Source: Cloeon dipterum
Lineage: Eukaryota > Arthropoda > Insecta > Ephemeroptera > Baetidae
Assembly: GCF_949628265.1 (NCBI RefSeq)
Contig: NC_088790.1
Coordinates: 29,950,545-30,014,544, forward strand
Direction: 5' to 3'
DNA: 64,000 nt
In this document: positions 1 through 12,780 of the stretch, piece by piece
Numbering within the stretch: position 1 is the first letter of the stretch
Layout: every line of letters begins with the position of its first letter
The notes under the pieces: model-generated
The model's database searches: none
Told to the model about the DNA's origin: nothing
Seen by the model: only the letters and a program-made list of their open reading frames with translations
Program-made: the position numbers and the translations under genes

Positions 1-3000
1 ATTGATTTATTAAATAAATTTTTGGTAACAATAAACAGAAATTACAATTGAAATAATTATAAAATATATTTTTATATTTAATACGTGTTAGTAATGCTGA
101 ATTTATGAATTACATGAGTTTAAAAAACCGTTAAAAGCCTTTCAGCTTTGTTTCCAAATTATAAATTACCAAAAGAAAAGCTTAAAATGTTGAATGTAAG
201 GACTCAATTCATTTAACGAAAAAATCCTTGTTTGGATAACGAAAACATGAACTCAGACAGTAAAAAAAAAACAATCAGTAATCAGTGCACCTGATGAAGA
301 GCAGTTTTACTTATTTTATTTAATATGATGCTCTTATTTCTTTTAATAATTTTGATATTTCCAGGCAAACGTTTTCAAAAATGTCAATGTTTGCAAAATT
401 CTGTAAAAAATAGAGGTAATAAATTAATCAGAAATATTTTTTGAGTTTCAAAGGGCTTCGTTTTTGTCTCGAGATCAATTTAGTTTTGAATTCATTGCCA
501 TAAATTACAATAATTTACTTAACAATGGCTAGCTAGCATTTTTACACAGAAATAAATAAGTGATTAAAGAAAAAAAAAGAAAATTTAGAGTGCCTTAGAG
601 AATGGAAGGATTTTGAAAATAATTTTAAAAACCAAACACATAAAAAAATAAATGTAAATCGGGTTGATAATTTGGTTCAATAAGATATTTTGACCATTAT
701 TGAGCACAATTTTGTAATATATTCTACAATTCCACTCCAAAAATACATTTTTTCGCATAAAAATGCAACAAATTTCAAAAAATTAATCAATTTCCCCAGT
801 TAGATCATTTGTATCTCGATTATTTTCCTTCGCAGCGATTTTTGCGCCTCTCCCGTCCGTTCTGCTGGCCCCGAAACGCAGGGTCGAGCGAGGGGATGGG
901 GTGGGCGCCGTCGGTTCGGGGGCGTTTTAAGCGTGCTGTGCAGCATCTGACGGCTGGCTGAGTCGACACATCGCAATGCCAAAAATGCCATTATGATGAC
1001 GTGACAGTCCATATTGTACGTATACGTATATAGGCCCTTTGCAGAGCGCAGCAGGCACGCTCTCCCGCTCGCTCGCTCGCTTAAATGCCAAAGGGAAGAG
1101 CAAAAGATAGCAGCCCCAAGTAGGGTGCAAGACGCGCGCGTATGCAAGTGTGATGCGCGTGTGTGAGTGTAGGAGTGTGAGCCAGCCGCACCACCACAAA
1201 GTAGGAATGAGACGAGAGGTGTCGCCCTGTCAGCCGTGCGTGTGTGTTACCTTCCTGCCTCTGCTGAATTTCACCCAAGCCTTCAGGGCTGGGAAATTTA
1301 CACGATCGAATATTTTTTCTTTCCCGAGCTTCCAATAAAACCGTCTAAATCCTTCCAGTGGAAATAAAAAAGTTGATTATATTTAACATTTTAGAAAATA
1401 TAACAGAATTGTGTTCAGTAATGGTCAAAATATCTTATTGATCCAAGGTATCAACCCAATTTATAATGATTTTTATTTTAAATTAATTTTTATCTGTTTG
1501 GTTTTTAAAATTACTTTAAATCCTTCCATTCTGTATGGCACTCTTTTTCTCTTTATTTATTTCTGTTTAAAAATCCTTGACAGCAATTGTAAAGTCAATT
1601 TTATTTTATGAAAATAAATTAAACAGCAAAGTCTATCTCGAGACAAGAATATTATATGAAGCTCACAAAATATTTCTGATTAATTTGTATAAACTCTATT
1701 TTCTCTCACAGAATTTACCAAACATTGTCAATTTTGAAAACTTATTCTGCCTGGAAATTAAAATACCTCTTGTGCCACAGTTACTCCAAACCAAGAACTG
1801 ATAATGAATTGTCTGAGTTAAATATTTTGCACAAAATAACCTCATTTTCACAGCCCTAAATTAATACAGTATTTTTGCTTTTATGATTTATTGGATATTG
1901 AAGAGGTTTTTCAAGATTTATTTTAATTTAGTTTTATGCTGCTTTGCGTGAGAATCTGAGCGGATGTTTGCGGTCGAGTGCGGGCTGATTGGTGCTTAAA
2001 TTTGATTATTTTGAAATACAGTGATGAGTACATACAGAATTGGCATGATTGCGAAGAGGGTTCGCCAATTTTGGAAAGCTCAAAATGCACCACACGTGCA
2101 AAAAACCGCCAGTTTTTAGATTTTTGGCATTTTTTTTTCGAATTTATAACCTCAAAAAAGTGAAAACTTGCGCTAAAAGGTCAGAAATTACCATAAAAGT
2201 GTTAAAATTTTGGTCTCTATATGAAACCATAGTGGTATTTACACAGATTTTGTAAAAATCCCTATTTTTGCACGGTCATTCAGTCATTCATCATGCGAAT
2301 ATTTTACTTTGAATAAAAAATGCATGTGTTTCGGGTTTTTATTCGCGAACCCTGATTGCGAAAGGTTTCCGACTCACTACTTGCTGGTTATTTACACCTT
2401 TTCCGCATGCGTGATTTAGTTTCACGGGATGAATGTCTAGCGTTGCAAAAAAAAAACTCGGTGCAGGGGAAGCAACAGGAGCTGGCCCATTTCTGGACAG
2501 AGCTTCCTCCAATGAGGCCCGTGAGCCCATAATATATGTGTTATCGCGAGTTGATCGCTATTAGAGGGTTAATATAATAAATTAAAAAAATCCTAAAATC
2601 TAGTCAGATGAAGTAAAACCAGCTGATTTATTTTTCACCCATTGAATTTTTTCAATTTTCAGCATTTAATAATAATAAAATTTGGTTGAAAGTTTAATAT
2701 TATTTATTGCTAAAATTTTGAACTACATAGACACAGGTCGGAAAAACTAATTGCGGACTAAATGATTACAGTAACCGTTAACGTAAAGATATTTGATCAG
2801 CATTTATTTATTTATTTATTAAGAATAAACTGCATGATAAAAAAACATATTATAACCTGTTTCCACGCAGTTCATTGAATTTTTCAAAAATAAACATAAA
2901 TAATAATAATAATATGCTTTATTATTTATAAATATTAATAAATGTTTAAAAATTAAACTCGTTAAATTTAAAAAGCTAAATGTTTAACATTTATTTTACG

Positions 3001-4440
3001 TAAATAAATTAGAAGCACAATAAAACTAATAGTTTCTTAGCGGAGTTCAAAATTCTAGGAAAGCTGCCCTACTTTCACAAAATATGACAATTCGACACTT
3101 CTGGTAAATTTCAAATTGCGTAGTCTATTTCATTGACAAAGTTCAGAAAAAATATTTTTCTCGTTGGTTTATCTTAACCCTACAACATCTTGTTGTGCTT
3201 TCTACTTTGAAATTGATTTTAATTTGAACAAATTTAAGGGATCTAACAAAAACCCATTCAGGAAATTGTGATTAAATTAATTTTACTATTAAGAGTTGAG
3301 TTTTAGGCGCAAATAATATTTCTTCAACACTTATGAATATAATTAATTATAAGAAGCCATTTTTTTGTAGAATTAAGGGCTTTTAGATTATTTATTTTAA
3401 GCTTTTGCTATAGCAATATTGTTGAAAATGATCAGTTTGGTAGTTTAACCTTCAAAATAAATTAATAATTTCAGAGTTTTATCAATCGTTTGGGGTCCCA
3501 TCCTTTATTCCCTCGTTCCGATATTCTATAAAAATTAGTCCTTAAAATTTATAATTTTAATTTGTAGAAATATCGAACAAGTTTAGAAGAAGCTTTTCAA
3601 TCGAAAATGAAAGCAGGAGACTAAATAGCTCCAAATGTAACTTCTTTATTCTTTTCCTGGTTATTAGCTATTAATCTTTCATTTTATATTTATTTTTAGG
3701 ATTAATTTATATTAAGAAATTTCAAAGAGCAACAAATTCCGAATTGATTTTTTTTGACGGGGAAAACACGGTGGCAAAACACAAAACACCCGAGGCAATT
3801 TCTCACGGTTTCCATTCCTTTGTGGCGACAGTGCAGTGACATATAGTGCGCGCGCGAGAAAGTAAATAAAGCAGCGCGGCGGAAAATAATTCGGAATAAC
3901 TGCTCATTTGCCGGCCACGTGTTTGCACAGCGCGAGAGCATGAAAAGACAGATAGCGCGCGCGGCCGCGCGCGCGCGTTTATTTACTGGAGGGCGCGTGT
4001 CGCGCCAGCTAAAATAAACGCCGCGACCCGCCACGTCTGATTGCTGACAAACAACCCCTCGGGGGCAGGGCAGTCAGCGAGCGAGCAAGCAGCTGACCCG
4101 CGTTGACATCTCAGCCCCACCGCGCGACCCGGCGCACACTTGAATTTCATCGCTCCTCGGGGAAAAGCAGAAATATCCGAAAGCGGCAAAAATTCGATGT
4201 TTAAGTTGGAAATTGATGTGTTTTTCATTGGCGTGTTGGCACTTTCTTACTAATTTAATTGGAAATTAATCAATAAAATTTCGCCCTGAATAAGGACGAA
4301 CACCAGATTATTTAAAAATTGGGAAAGGCGGAAAAAATTTGTAATTAATTCAGAAAAATCTCAAATTTTATTTTCTGAAATTTAATTTTCAAACCAAATA
4401 AACAAAAATTGACATTCTTGGGCCATATAGTCTTGTCATT
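1..4440. other. AT-rich intergenic spacer with two GC-rich islands
   Basis: No convincing gene is visible. Most of it is AT-rich with short, stop-laden frames. Two islands stand out for GC and CpG content: about 820-1340 and about 3740-4200. Their overlapping open frames on both strands look like a result of composition. A 63-codon ATG frame on the minus strand (2339-2530) has no recognisable motif and no splice context that I could support. Confidence 0.6.
3955..3977. repeat. Alternating GC tract
   Basis: A 23-bp run made almost entirely of alternating G and C, with one central GGCC, inside the 3.74-4.2 kb GC-rich island. Alternating purine-pyrimidine runs of this kind can adopt Z-DNA. No coding context is seen. 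Confidence 0.7.
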
Positions 4441-4872
4441 ATTCACCAGTTGTATAAACACTTAGTATTAGAAGCCGCCAACAGATGGCGCTACCGTATA
4501 CTTTCATAATAAATTCAATTTTAAGTCATTTCCGCCGTGATTTTAGTCTCATTCCTGCCACTGCGCATTCTCCACTTAATTTTCTTTCTTTTGACGTGTT
4601 GGAAACCAAAATCGGTTTAGCCAAACGCCGTAAAAACGTGAAAACTATTTTTTGAAATGGAAAATCACTTCCAAAGTTTTTACGGCGAATGGCTGGACTA
4701 ATTTTGGTTTCCAGCACGTCAAAAGGAAGCATATTAAGTGGAAAATGCACAATAGCAGGATGGAGTCTGAAATCGCTGCGAATTTGCCTTAAAATTAAAT
4801 TTATTACGGAAGTATATGGTGGCGCCATCTGTTGGCAGCTTCGAACACTAAGGATTTATACAACTGGTGAAT
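4441..4872. repeat. Foldback element, family D, copy 1
   Basis: The whole 432-bp stretch is an imperfect palindrome. It opens with ATTCACCAGTTGTATAAA and closes with the reverse complement. The arms share blocks such as GCCAACAGATGGCGC / GCGCCATCTGTTGGC and a central pair around the 'accaaaatcggttta' block near 4605. The transcript would fold into one long hairpin. A second full copy lies at 62319-62752 and degraded ones at 6655-6928 and 7597-7712. There is no coding capacity, so this is a MITE/foldback-type element. Confidence 0.85.
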
Positions 4873-6001
4873 TCCTTTGATAAACTGTGTCGGTTTTAAT
4901 CTAATTATTAATTATTTGGCTACTTTACCAAGGGAAAATTAACAATATTAAGTAATCAGGGTTCACATAAACCCGATTTTTACCGGCGAAACCCACTGGA
5001 TTGCAAAAAAAAACTATATTTTTCTGTGTTTTTCTGCAATTTTGCTTAATTTAATTAATAAATAAATTATAGTCTGCTCAAGAAACAAAGGGATTTATTT
5101 TCCACCATTCAGTGATTTGTTAAGCGACATTAATTATGTCTTAATTTTATAAGTAATTTCTGCTTGGAATGAACTAATTAAACTGATAGCTTTCGTTTGA
5201 TTAATTATTTCTACAGCGATCATAATATAATTAAAATATAGATTAAGTAGAATTGAAAACTGCATGAAAATTAGAGTTTTAAATAGCTGTATTTTAATTT
5301 TTCGTATAAACTAACTGAATGTATACAAATTGCAGGGAAATATTCCTAACGATGATAACTAGAAAAGAACAGCACGAAGCACGATTTCGGAGTTAATGTA
5401 TTATTAAGTGTGTTTGATACTATGGTATTTACTAAGTGAATATATTTATTTAAAATTTTAGTATTAAAGTCTAAATAAATTACTTTTCATTTACAAAAAT
5501 GCCATAAATTATTTTACAAGTTTTTGAAATTAAATAAAAAGTTTGTTTAAATAAATTAAAAATTATAAATTACAAATTTTTCCTTTTAATTAAAGACTTT
5601 AAATTATTAAACAAAATTATTAAATGTTTTAAATTTTTCTGCACACTACAACAGATTTTGTTTTACATAAAAAAGAAAAATGCCCCTCTAATTCATTAAA
5701 TGAGAAATTGATTAAACGCAGACAAAAAAACCAGGCGGGTTTGTGTGACCGCACGCGAGTTTTTCATTAAAACTGGCTTTTGATGAGAGTGAAGTGCATC
5801 GGTTTGATTATACACACGCGTTGCAGATGAGCGACGTCGCGATTTCAATATATTTATACACTCTGCGCCAGTCAGCCATCCAGTCAGCCAGCCAGTCAGT
5901 CAGTCGCCCCGCTCACTTTATTGGACACGTGTGTGTGTGTGTATGTATGTTGTGCATCAACGAACTGTTTTCATTAGTCTGTCGCTGCTTTTTTGCGACA
6001 T

Positions 6002-6059
<58 letters not shown>

Positions 6060-6654
6060 AGCCAATTAAACGCGGATCGGACGCGCGCAAACACATGCAC
6101 ACACCGCGCTGACAATTGTTAATTTGTATGCGCGCGCGAGTCAACTCAAGTTTGCATGTAAAACAGCGATTTTGCTGTTTTGTTATCTCTCAATTTGCAT
6201 TTTTGTGCAGCTGCAAACTCAGATTTAATCATGTTTATTCGATATTTTGAATTTTGTTATGATAAATTATGGGCAGGTTTCCTTTAGGATTAGAAAATTG
6301 GATATTTATTGAAATTTATTTAACAATTAAATGTGTATTTTTTAAAGCTAGATGTTTATATATTTTATTTTTCATGTAGAAACATTATTTAATGAAGAGT
6401 TTAAATTAATAAATAGTAAATTTTGTAAATTTAAATTAAGGAACCTAGCATTTAACGCGCACAGCAAAGACATTTAAATTTGTGTCCCCAAGAATAGCCT
6501 TGGTTTCTCTTTAAATTGTTTACAAAATGTAACCAAAAATGCATAGCCAATTAATATCAGTTATTGAAGCTATTTTTCAGTCAAATATCGGAATTTTTTA
6601 GCTCCTTAGACAGCAAGTGTTTCCTTAAAAAATAAAAACTCGCCATTGCAAAAT
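4873..6654. other. Intergenic spacer with GC-rich island
   Basis: AT-rich spacer with one GC-rich island at about 5740-6140. The island includes CAGTCAGC-type short repeats near 5870-5905, a (TG)n run near 5930 and a long (GA)n tract. No gene is supported. Confidence 0.55.
6005..6057. repeat. (GA)26 microsatellite
   Basis: An uninterrupted GA dinucleotide tract of 53 bp. Open frames across it are only Arg-Glu repeats. Such tracts are potential GAGA-factor binding platforms in insects, but that is inference. Confidence 0.95.
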
Positions 6655-6928
6655 GCTTTTAGTGTCTGGTGCAACCAACAGTTGGCGCCACTGGTTACTT
6701 TTTATTTCTAGCTATTTAAATCAAAATCGGCGTAGATTTTTTCTTTTAAATAACAAAATCTTTGGTGTCGTTTTTACGGCAATTGGATGAACCAGTTTTT
6801 GTTTCAAACTCACCAAAAGGAGTAATTTTTTTAACATAACGCACAACCGATAAAAGTGGATTAACCGCAGGAGCCATCTGTTAGCGGTTTCAAACACTAA
6901 CAATAAGAGGCTTTCACAACTGGGGAAT
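6655..6928. repeat. Degraded foldback element, family D
   Basis: Shares the family D arm motifs: a CCAACAGTTGGCGCCA-like left arm, a GGAGCCATCTGTTAGCGG right arm, the central TTTTTACGGC block and a terminal CACAACTGGGG. The arms are more diverged and shorter than in the copies at 4.4 and 62.3 kb. Confidence 0.55.
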
Positions 6929-7379
6929 GGCGAGAGACGAATTTATCGCTAAAATGTGGTAATAAATTGACAATCTTGATATTTTCCTAAAATTGTCAAT
7001 AATTTTCTGATTGAATTTTTTAATTAAGTTTTTTCTGAGCCCCCAATTATTTTCTTCTTTCAGAGAGCAGGTTTTAATTAAAAATCAATGTGCTATAGCT
7101 AAATTTTCGTTCAGATTAAGAACACTCACTGATTGTTAATGTAAGAGAAAGTGTACAAGAGAAAGATAAGCTGATATTGAATTAAAATGAGTATATATGT
7201 GGCTCCGGAGGGAGACGAGAGCAAGGAAACGAAAAATATAAAAATGAAGTGGCGCGGGGAGTGCTCCAGCGCTCGCTATCTCAGTTAATTTCCCAAAGAA
7301 TAAATTAAACTCAGATATTTTTTAATATTGTTTTTAGATTAAGAATAAAGGCGACTTAAATTTTAATCATAGCTTTAAA

Positions 7380-7620
7380 GTCCTGAGAAAATTTCCACAA
7401 AATGAGTAGAGCACTCACAATCAGATCTACCTGCCAACAGAAAATAAATAATTTATTTGAAATAATAAAAAATTGTTAAGGGATGATGGAAGATTAGGAA
7501 CAAATCGGCCGAAAAACCATGTAAGATTGAAAGAAATTCGAGAAAATTGATAAACCTCTACTTTAATAAGCATTTGATCCTATTTATTCCCTATACCTTT
7601 TGTTGATGTAAAATCAGTGG
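7380..7620 (+). repeat. Diverged direct repeat, copy 1
   Basis: Matches 8008-8245 in the same order: CTACCTGCCAACAGAAAATAA, then a short diverged stretch, then an 'agaaaatcg..aaa' block, then TAAGCATTT.GATCC. The two copies are about 620 bp apart, so this is a local tandem duplication of unknown origin. Confidence 0.6.
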
Positions 7621-7712
7621 AAACGAATCAATCGATAAAGTGCATTAACTGCAGGCGCCATCTATTAGCGGTTTCGAACACTAAGATGAGGCTTTTGCAC
7701 CTGCGGGAACTT
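7597..7712. repeat. Right-arm fragment of foldback family D
   Basis: Carries GGCGCCATCTATTAGCGG and CGAACACTAAG followed by GCTTTTGCACCTG, matching the right arm of the 4441-4872 element. The left arm is missing. It lies inside the 7.4-8.2 kb direct-repeat region. Confidence 0.5.
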
Positions 7713-8007
7713 AATTTGTAATTTTTCCCAGAAACAAAATTTGAAAATAGAATGAAAATTGTTCTATTTTTTTCTATTAAAAATGTCAATAATTTTTCTG
7801 ACCCTCCAATTGTTGAGGTTTCAAAAAATTTATTTGCTGGCTCAATTCCCGATCAACCGATTGTTAATTTCCGAAGATTAATTTTTAACACGGCCATTTT
7901 ATAAGTTTATAGAAAAACGACTAATAATTCGATTATAACAAACAAATATAATTATACAAAACAATGCAACAACACAAAATAACTACTGTTGAAAAATTCA
8001 TCCAGGT

Positions 8008-8245
8008 TGCTGAGAAATTTGTTCAAAATGTGAAGAGCACTCGGCTCTACCTGCCAACAGAAAATAATGTTTTTAGTTAAAAAAGAAAATGGAAAATAAA
8101 TGGAAAATCTGATAAAAATCAGCGACTATATCAGTGGTCCTTAAAAAATCCAAGAAAATCGGGAAAAATCTACGTTTATAAGCATTTTGATCCCAATTAA
8201 ACCCTTTTTTCAATGCTATATGAAATCTAGTAGAAATGAAAAGTC
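8008..8245 (+). repeat. Diverged direct repeat, copy 2
   Basis: Second copy of the 7380-7620 repeat, with the shared CTACCTGCCAACAGAAAATAA and TAAGCATTTTGATCC blocks. It lacks the foldback fragment found near the end of copy 1. Confidence 0.6.
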
Positions 8246-9064
8246 ACCTTTAAAAAGTGCAACAATAAAAATGGATCTAATAGTTACAATTTAATTTCTA
8301 GCCCGATTTTGAGAAAAATACATCTATTTATTTAATTCAAATAACGCATTCTTAATTATCGGTGATGTCTCTGTTCTTCTGGCCAACAAAATAAAAGCAA
8401 CAACAATGTCAATTGGAAATTAATCTTTTAAAAGAATTAACAGACAAATTAGTGTTAATTCCGACATGACAGTTTCAGAGGAGATAACTCAGGCGTAAAA
8501 TCAGTCTGAACTCACCTTTTGATCAGCTGCAGCGAAATGTTGGCGTCGAGATAAGCGCGCGTGGTGTGCAGATCAAAGAGTGGATGCGGCGACGACACCA
8601 GCAGCCGCACTCATTTGCATGCGTGCCCGAAAATTAAGAGCGGGCGTGAATGATGAGGATGCGTGCGTGTGAGTGAGAGCGAGGCGCTTAAATCAAAGCA
8701 TCTTGGGCGCCGTCGCCGTCGCCGCCGCTCCTTATGCTGCGTGCGCCCTCGCTTCGCCTCGCCACTGCACCCCTGCCCGCATCTTGAGCTCGCCATCATG
8801 TCAGCCCGCGCCGCGGGGGGCGGCGACTCTCACCCCAAACCACGCCTCGGCAATAAATAGGCGCCCCTTTCTCGCAGGCGCCGCACAAGAAACGCCGCCG
8901 CCGCCGCCGACGCACCACTCGCCGCGCGCCGCTTTTCCAAACACAGACCGATTTTTGACAACCATTCATAAACATTTGATTTCGCTGATCACTTCAATTG
9001 GAGTTTCTTGAAAATCTTCTGGGAAAAATATGCAGAAAGAAGCTGATTAAGTTAGATTTATTCA

Positions 9065-9440
9065 GGGGTGACAATTTAAAATTATTTGAAATATTGTTGG
9101 ATGCAATAAACAAGTTGCCATAATAAAAAAGGAACTTTTGCTACATTAAAAATTCAAATTTTCTCCAAAATTCCCAGCGTTTGACCACATTTTCTTTGCA
9201 GATTTCGATTCCTCTGGTTGAGATCTGTCCAACAGCGTGTGAAACCTTTTAGAGAAACCCTTTGTTGTGAAATAAAATAGGATTTCAAGTAAGGAGACAG
9301 TGCTAACTTTGCAGCCACCTTTCTAAAAAATTTACGCTGCTAATTAGGTCAATTTTGGCTTCAAATGAATCCTAGGGGATGAGTTCATGCATTGGCAACA
9401 GGCATTTTCCTGCATTTTGCAGCATAATTTCTCTTAAAGG
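9065..9440 (+). repeat. MITE family C, diverged copy
   Basis: Aligns along its length with the better kept copies at 10193 and 27588, sharing ATTCCTCT.GTTGAGATCTGTCC, GGATTTCAAGTAAGGAGACAG and GAATCCTAGGGGATGAGTT. The terminal inverted repeats have decayed. There is no coding capacity. Confidence 0.7.
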
Positions 9441-10192
9441 TTTGAAAGAAACATTGTTGACACCCTGCTGTTGGCATGGATTCTCAGATTTGTTCGATAA
9501 ATATGCTGAAGTGGTTGTCCTAGTAACCCTATGTAGCGCGCACCCTAAAATATTTGACCGAAATTCCTGAAATTTCCTATTTTACAGCGGCGCTCAAAGA
9601 TTGCGATTTTTTTTATATATTTTTAAATAATTCTTATTTATTTTAGAAAGGAGAAAATTTTACTGGGATATAGATCAAATGCAGAATTGTGTTAAAAATT
9701 ATTTGATGTGTGTTTATTTATGTCCCTGGTCGCCAAAGAATAATTAATCATTGCACAAGAATTGAGATTTTTAAATTAATTATAATACTGATGATTACAA
9801 ATTGTCCGTAGTGACCAACTAAATGGTGAAATAGCAAAAATGCGTGGCTCATATACCTTTTTTTAGGAAACGAATTTCAAGGTTGAAAACTGTGTTAATT
9901 TTGGCACATGAAAATGATGATTTTTTTGGAAATATATCCAGACTTTCACCCAAATTTGATTGAAAATAAATGGTTTGATTGAAATGACTTTTCGAGGTCA
10001 TGGTTGGAGAATAAGAACCACGTCCTGCCACCCGGTGGCGAAATTTTCCGTTCCTGGCTTCGTTTGAAATGCTTTTAATCGCGAGGAAACTAAACCTGGA
10101 CCTAATTTGATCGTATTCTAACCCCTTTTTGGTCATTAATACTAGCAGTTAAACACCACTGGGAAATTTCAGAATATTTTTTGCATATTTTA
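9441..10192. other. Spacer without a recognisable gene
   Basis: A minus-strand open frame at 9849-10136 has no recognisable domain and no supportable exon context. Otherwise AT-rich spacer between two family C elements. Confidence 0.5.
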
Positions 10193-10609
10193 TTAAAGTG
10201 GAATGATACTGGGCAACAATTGAAAATTATTTAAATTGTTGGATGCCTTAAACAATTTGTTCAACAATTTAAAATATTAAAAAGGGCCTTCCAACAATAA
10301 AAATTAAAATTTTGCCAATTTTCTCCAAAATTTAGAGAGCTTGAACATATTTTCTTGGCATATTCCGATTCCTCTCGTCGAGATCTGTCCAATTGTGTGT
10401 GTATGCCACTTATTGGGGAAACTCTTGCTTTTGAAATTAAATCGGATTTCAAGTAAGGAGACAGCCATTACCATTTGAAAAGCACGCTAACTTTCCAGCC
10501 AATTTTCTCAAAAAATTACAGTGCTTCTTAGGTCAATTTAGGCTTTGACTGAATCCTAGGGGACGAGTTTATGCATTTTCCAGGCTTTTCCAGTATCATT
10601 CCTCTTTAA
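10193..10609 (+). repeat. MITE family C, full copy
   Basis: A 417-bp element bounded by TTAA. It starts TTAAAGTGGAATGATACTG and ends with the near-complement CAGTATCATTCCTCTTTAA. The interior matches other copies in both orientations. The TTAA at both ends suggests a TTAA target site, though these termini are not the usual piggyBac CCC ends, so the superfamily is not assigned. Confidence 0.88.
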
Positions 10610-11619
10610 AAAAAAATAATATTTTTAGCAACACGAGTACTTTAAAATCTCTTTTTTGGCTAGAATTTCCAGAATTTTTAAAACTGTCTTCGTGTTTTGT
10701 TAAAATTAAAATTGCTCATTTAGCTTAGACTGCGGAAACCTAAAATTGGATTTTTTACTGTGGCAAGGTCCTTTTTTGATTGTTGCAAATTGTAGGACAA
10801 ATTCTTTCAATAATTCAAATAATTTGCAATTGTCGCCCTGCATTAATCCTCTTTAAAAAGAAGATGAATTCCCTAGTGATAAAATCAAATTTGATTTGGA
10901 TTGGCTAAGTTTCATTGTGATCATATCTTCAACCCTCAAGGCGCAGACAAACAGAAGATGACATCTCCGAGTAAGATAATTTTGTAAAATCATTAATTTA
11001 GCTATCGCTACAAATGACACCAAATCCTTTATATAATTAGAAATTTAATAGTTAATCTGGGCTAGTAAAATTAATTAAATAACATTATTCTTAGTAAAAT
11101 GCAATAAACTAATTTTAATAACTTAAAAATTATTTAATATTCATTTAAATTTAAAGTAAAATTATTAACTGATTTTATATTAAAGTAATTCGATTTTAAG
11201 CTGTTAAAAAATATTTTATTTTAAGAAACAAACAAACTATAAATATTATATTATTGTTTTACATAATAATTAAGTTCTGCGTGTCGCACACTCAAATCTT
11301 AGGCAAGAGAAGGCTGTATAAAAATTTGAACTCAGCTGTATTTTTACAGCTCCGCTCATTTAGCACAACGAAATTGACTAATTGCGACTTTACAGTCAAG
11401 GCAGTAAAATTTTTAAGAGCGTCTCCTTCCATTTAACTAATTCAATCAGAGGCACAAATTTTTACTGCTTCGCCAAGTCACAGAGGGGAGAAGTTGAAAT
11501 TTCCTATTAAAAATACGTAATTTAGGAACGCCTGTAAATTAGTCTTCCTGCTCGACCTGAGCGTAAAGCGGGACTGCGTAAATGTACGACACTAAATAGA
11601 TTTAGTAAAAATTAAGCGT
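10610..11619. other. Spacer downstream of MRRF
   Basis: AT-rich sequence, lying 3' of the mitochondrial ribosome recycling factor gene. No open frame in it has support as a gene. Confidence 0.55.
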
Positions 11620-11629
11620 TTTATTTATT
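11620..11629 (-). terminator. Poly(A) signal of MRRF
   Basis: Overlapping AATAAA hexamers on the minus strand (TTTATTTATT on the plus strand), about 25-35 bases downstream of the MRRF stop codon at 11654-11656. A very short 3' UTR follows. Confidence 0.7.
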
Positions 11630-11653
11630 TACTTTCATCACTTCTACATAAAT

Positions 11654-12780
11654 CTATTTGCCAATCAGCTCGGCTTGTTTGACTTGCAACATTTTTTCCG
11701 CCTCTCCTACGTATTTATCCGCCATCGCAGTAATCTGGAGACACATTCATTACAACCACATTAAAATTAAATTTATTTCATCAACAAAACGCACCTGTTG
11801 CTGAGCTGCGAAAACGGTGTCTTCAGGCACGTTGGACGCCTTTTTTAGGCTTCGAATGTGTTTATTCTGCACGTCTTTGATGGCGTCTCTACCCTTGATA
11901 AAAAGCGCCTTTGCGTTTTTCGCCAGCCCCTCTCTGTGTTCTTTGGTCACTCTGCAATAATAATAATTGTCCACGGAAATATTATTTCGCTCCTCTCGGC
12001 TCGGACTTACACGGGGATGGGGATGAAAAGGGTCGTGCCATCCTGCTGAGGGTTCAGATTCATTCCTGACTGTTTGATCGCCTGCAGAATGTTGGGAATC
12101 GACTGCGGCACCGACGTGCAATTCACAACCAGCGTTTTTGGGTTTTTCCGCACCACCTGAGCCAGCTCGTTCAGGGCGTGGTCTTTTCCGTCGAATTTTA
12201 CCTTGATCGTTTCGATGGAACCTGAAATAAATGATTAAATGTTCTAAGAAGGTAATTTAATACAGTACAAATCATTGGTCATGAATGAAAGAAACTTTGA
12301 AATGTTTTACAGCAAACTGTAAATTTTTAATACAGCTCGCAATAATTTATTTATTGTCGATTAATAATTTTTTAACTGATGGAAAGCTTTAAATAATTAT
12401 TTAAAACACTCGAAAAAATTATTAAAATAAAAAAATCAGACATTATTTTGTTTAAAATTACCTGTCGTTGAACGAAGAGACAAATTTTTAACAAACTCGT
12501 CCTTAAGGACGACGAGGGCCTTCTGCATCTGGGCCTTCATGGCGTCGACATCCAAAATTTCGGCCAATTCATTTTCATTGACGGCGACGGCGCCTTTTTT
12601 CTTGTGCTTGCCGTCGGAGCCGCCTTTGCCCTTGCCTTTGGCGTAAAATCTGGTCAGCACCGAGAAGGTCGTTGGCAGTTGCGGCCGCAGGAGGATTTTC
12701 TGCGACTGGCAGACGGTGCCAGCCCGCAAAACGGTTCCCGAGCGAACCAGCAGAGTCAAAACTGCCCTTTGACAACTCAT
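11654..12780 (-). CDS. MRRF: Mitochondrial ribosome recycling factor
   Basis: Four coding exons on the minus strand: 12780-12462, 12221-12011, 11951-11795 and 11734-11654. All have GT-AG junctions and join to 255 codons. The protein splits the post-termination mitochondrial ribosome so that its subunits can be reused. After an Arg-rich, Ser/Thr/Leu-rich leader (residues about 1-45, ending RFYAKGKGKG, typical of a matrix-targeting peptide) comes the RRF fold. Conserved blocks include LSLRSTTG, the ILQAIKQSGMNLNP stretch, the FIPIPVVTKEHREGLAK core and the C-terminal MADKYVGEAEKML helix. I start at the ATG of MSCQRAVL because the frame further upstream only reaches a TTG; the start context GGCGGCATGA is good. 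It is head-to-head with RMDN1, which suggests a shared housekeeping promoter. Identification is firm and the exon ends were read directly. Confidence 0.95.

Larger units (their letters stand above)
6929..9064. other. Intergenic spacer with island at 8.5-8.96 kb
   Basis: No gene is supported. The GC-rich island at about 8500-8960 contains CCG/CGC-rich low-complexity runs that give Arg- or Ala-rich open frames in several phases at once, the mark of composition and not of coding. A short GC-richer patch also lies near 7195-7280. Confidence 0.5.

Noticed and set aside
3702..4034. 110-codon minus-strand frame in the 3.7-4.2 kb island
   Set aside because: Arises from the alternating GC tract and Arg/Ala-rich low complexity; no ATG-based gene model.
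7237..7286. TATAAAA followed by TCAGTT as a promoter
   Set aside because: The spacing is about 46 bases, too long for a TATA-initiator pair, and no exon follows.
8663..9011. Arg- and Ala-rich frames at 8.7-9.0 kb
   Set aside because: Produced by CCG/CGC triplet runs and open in several phases simultaneously.
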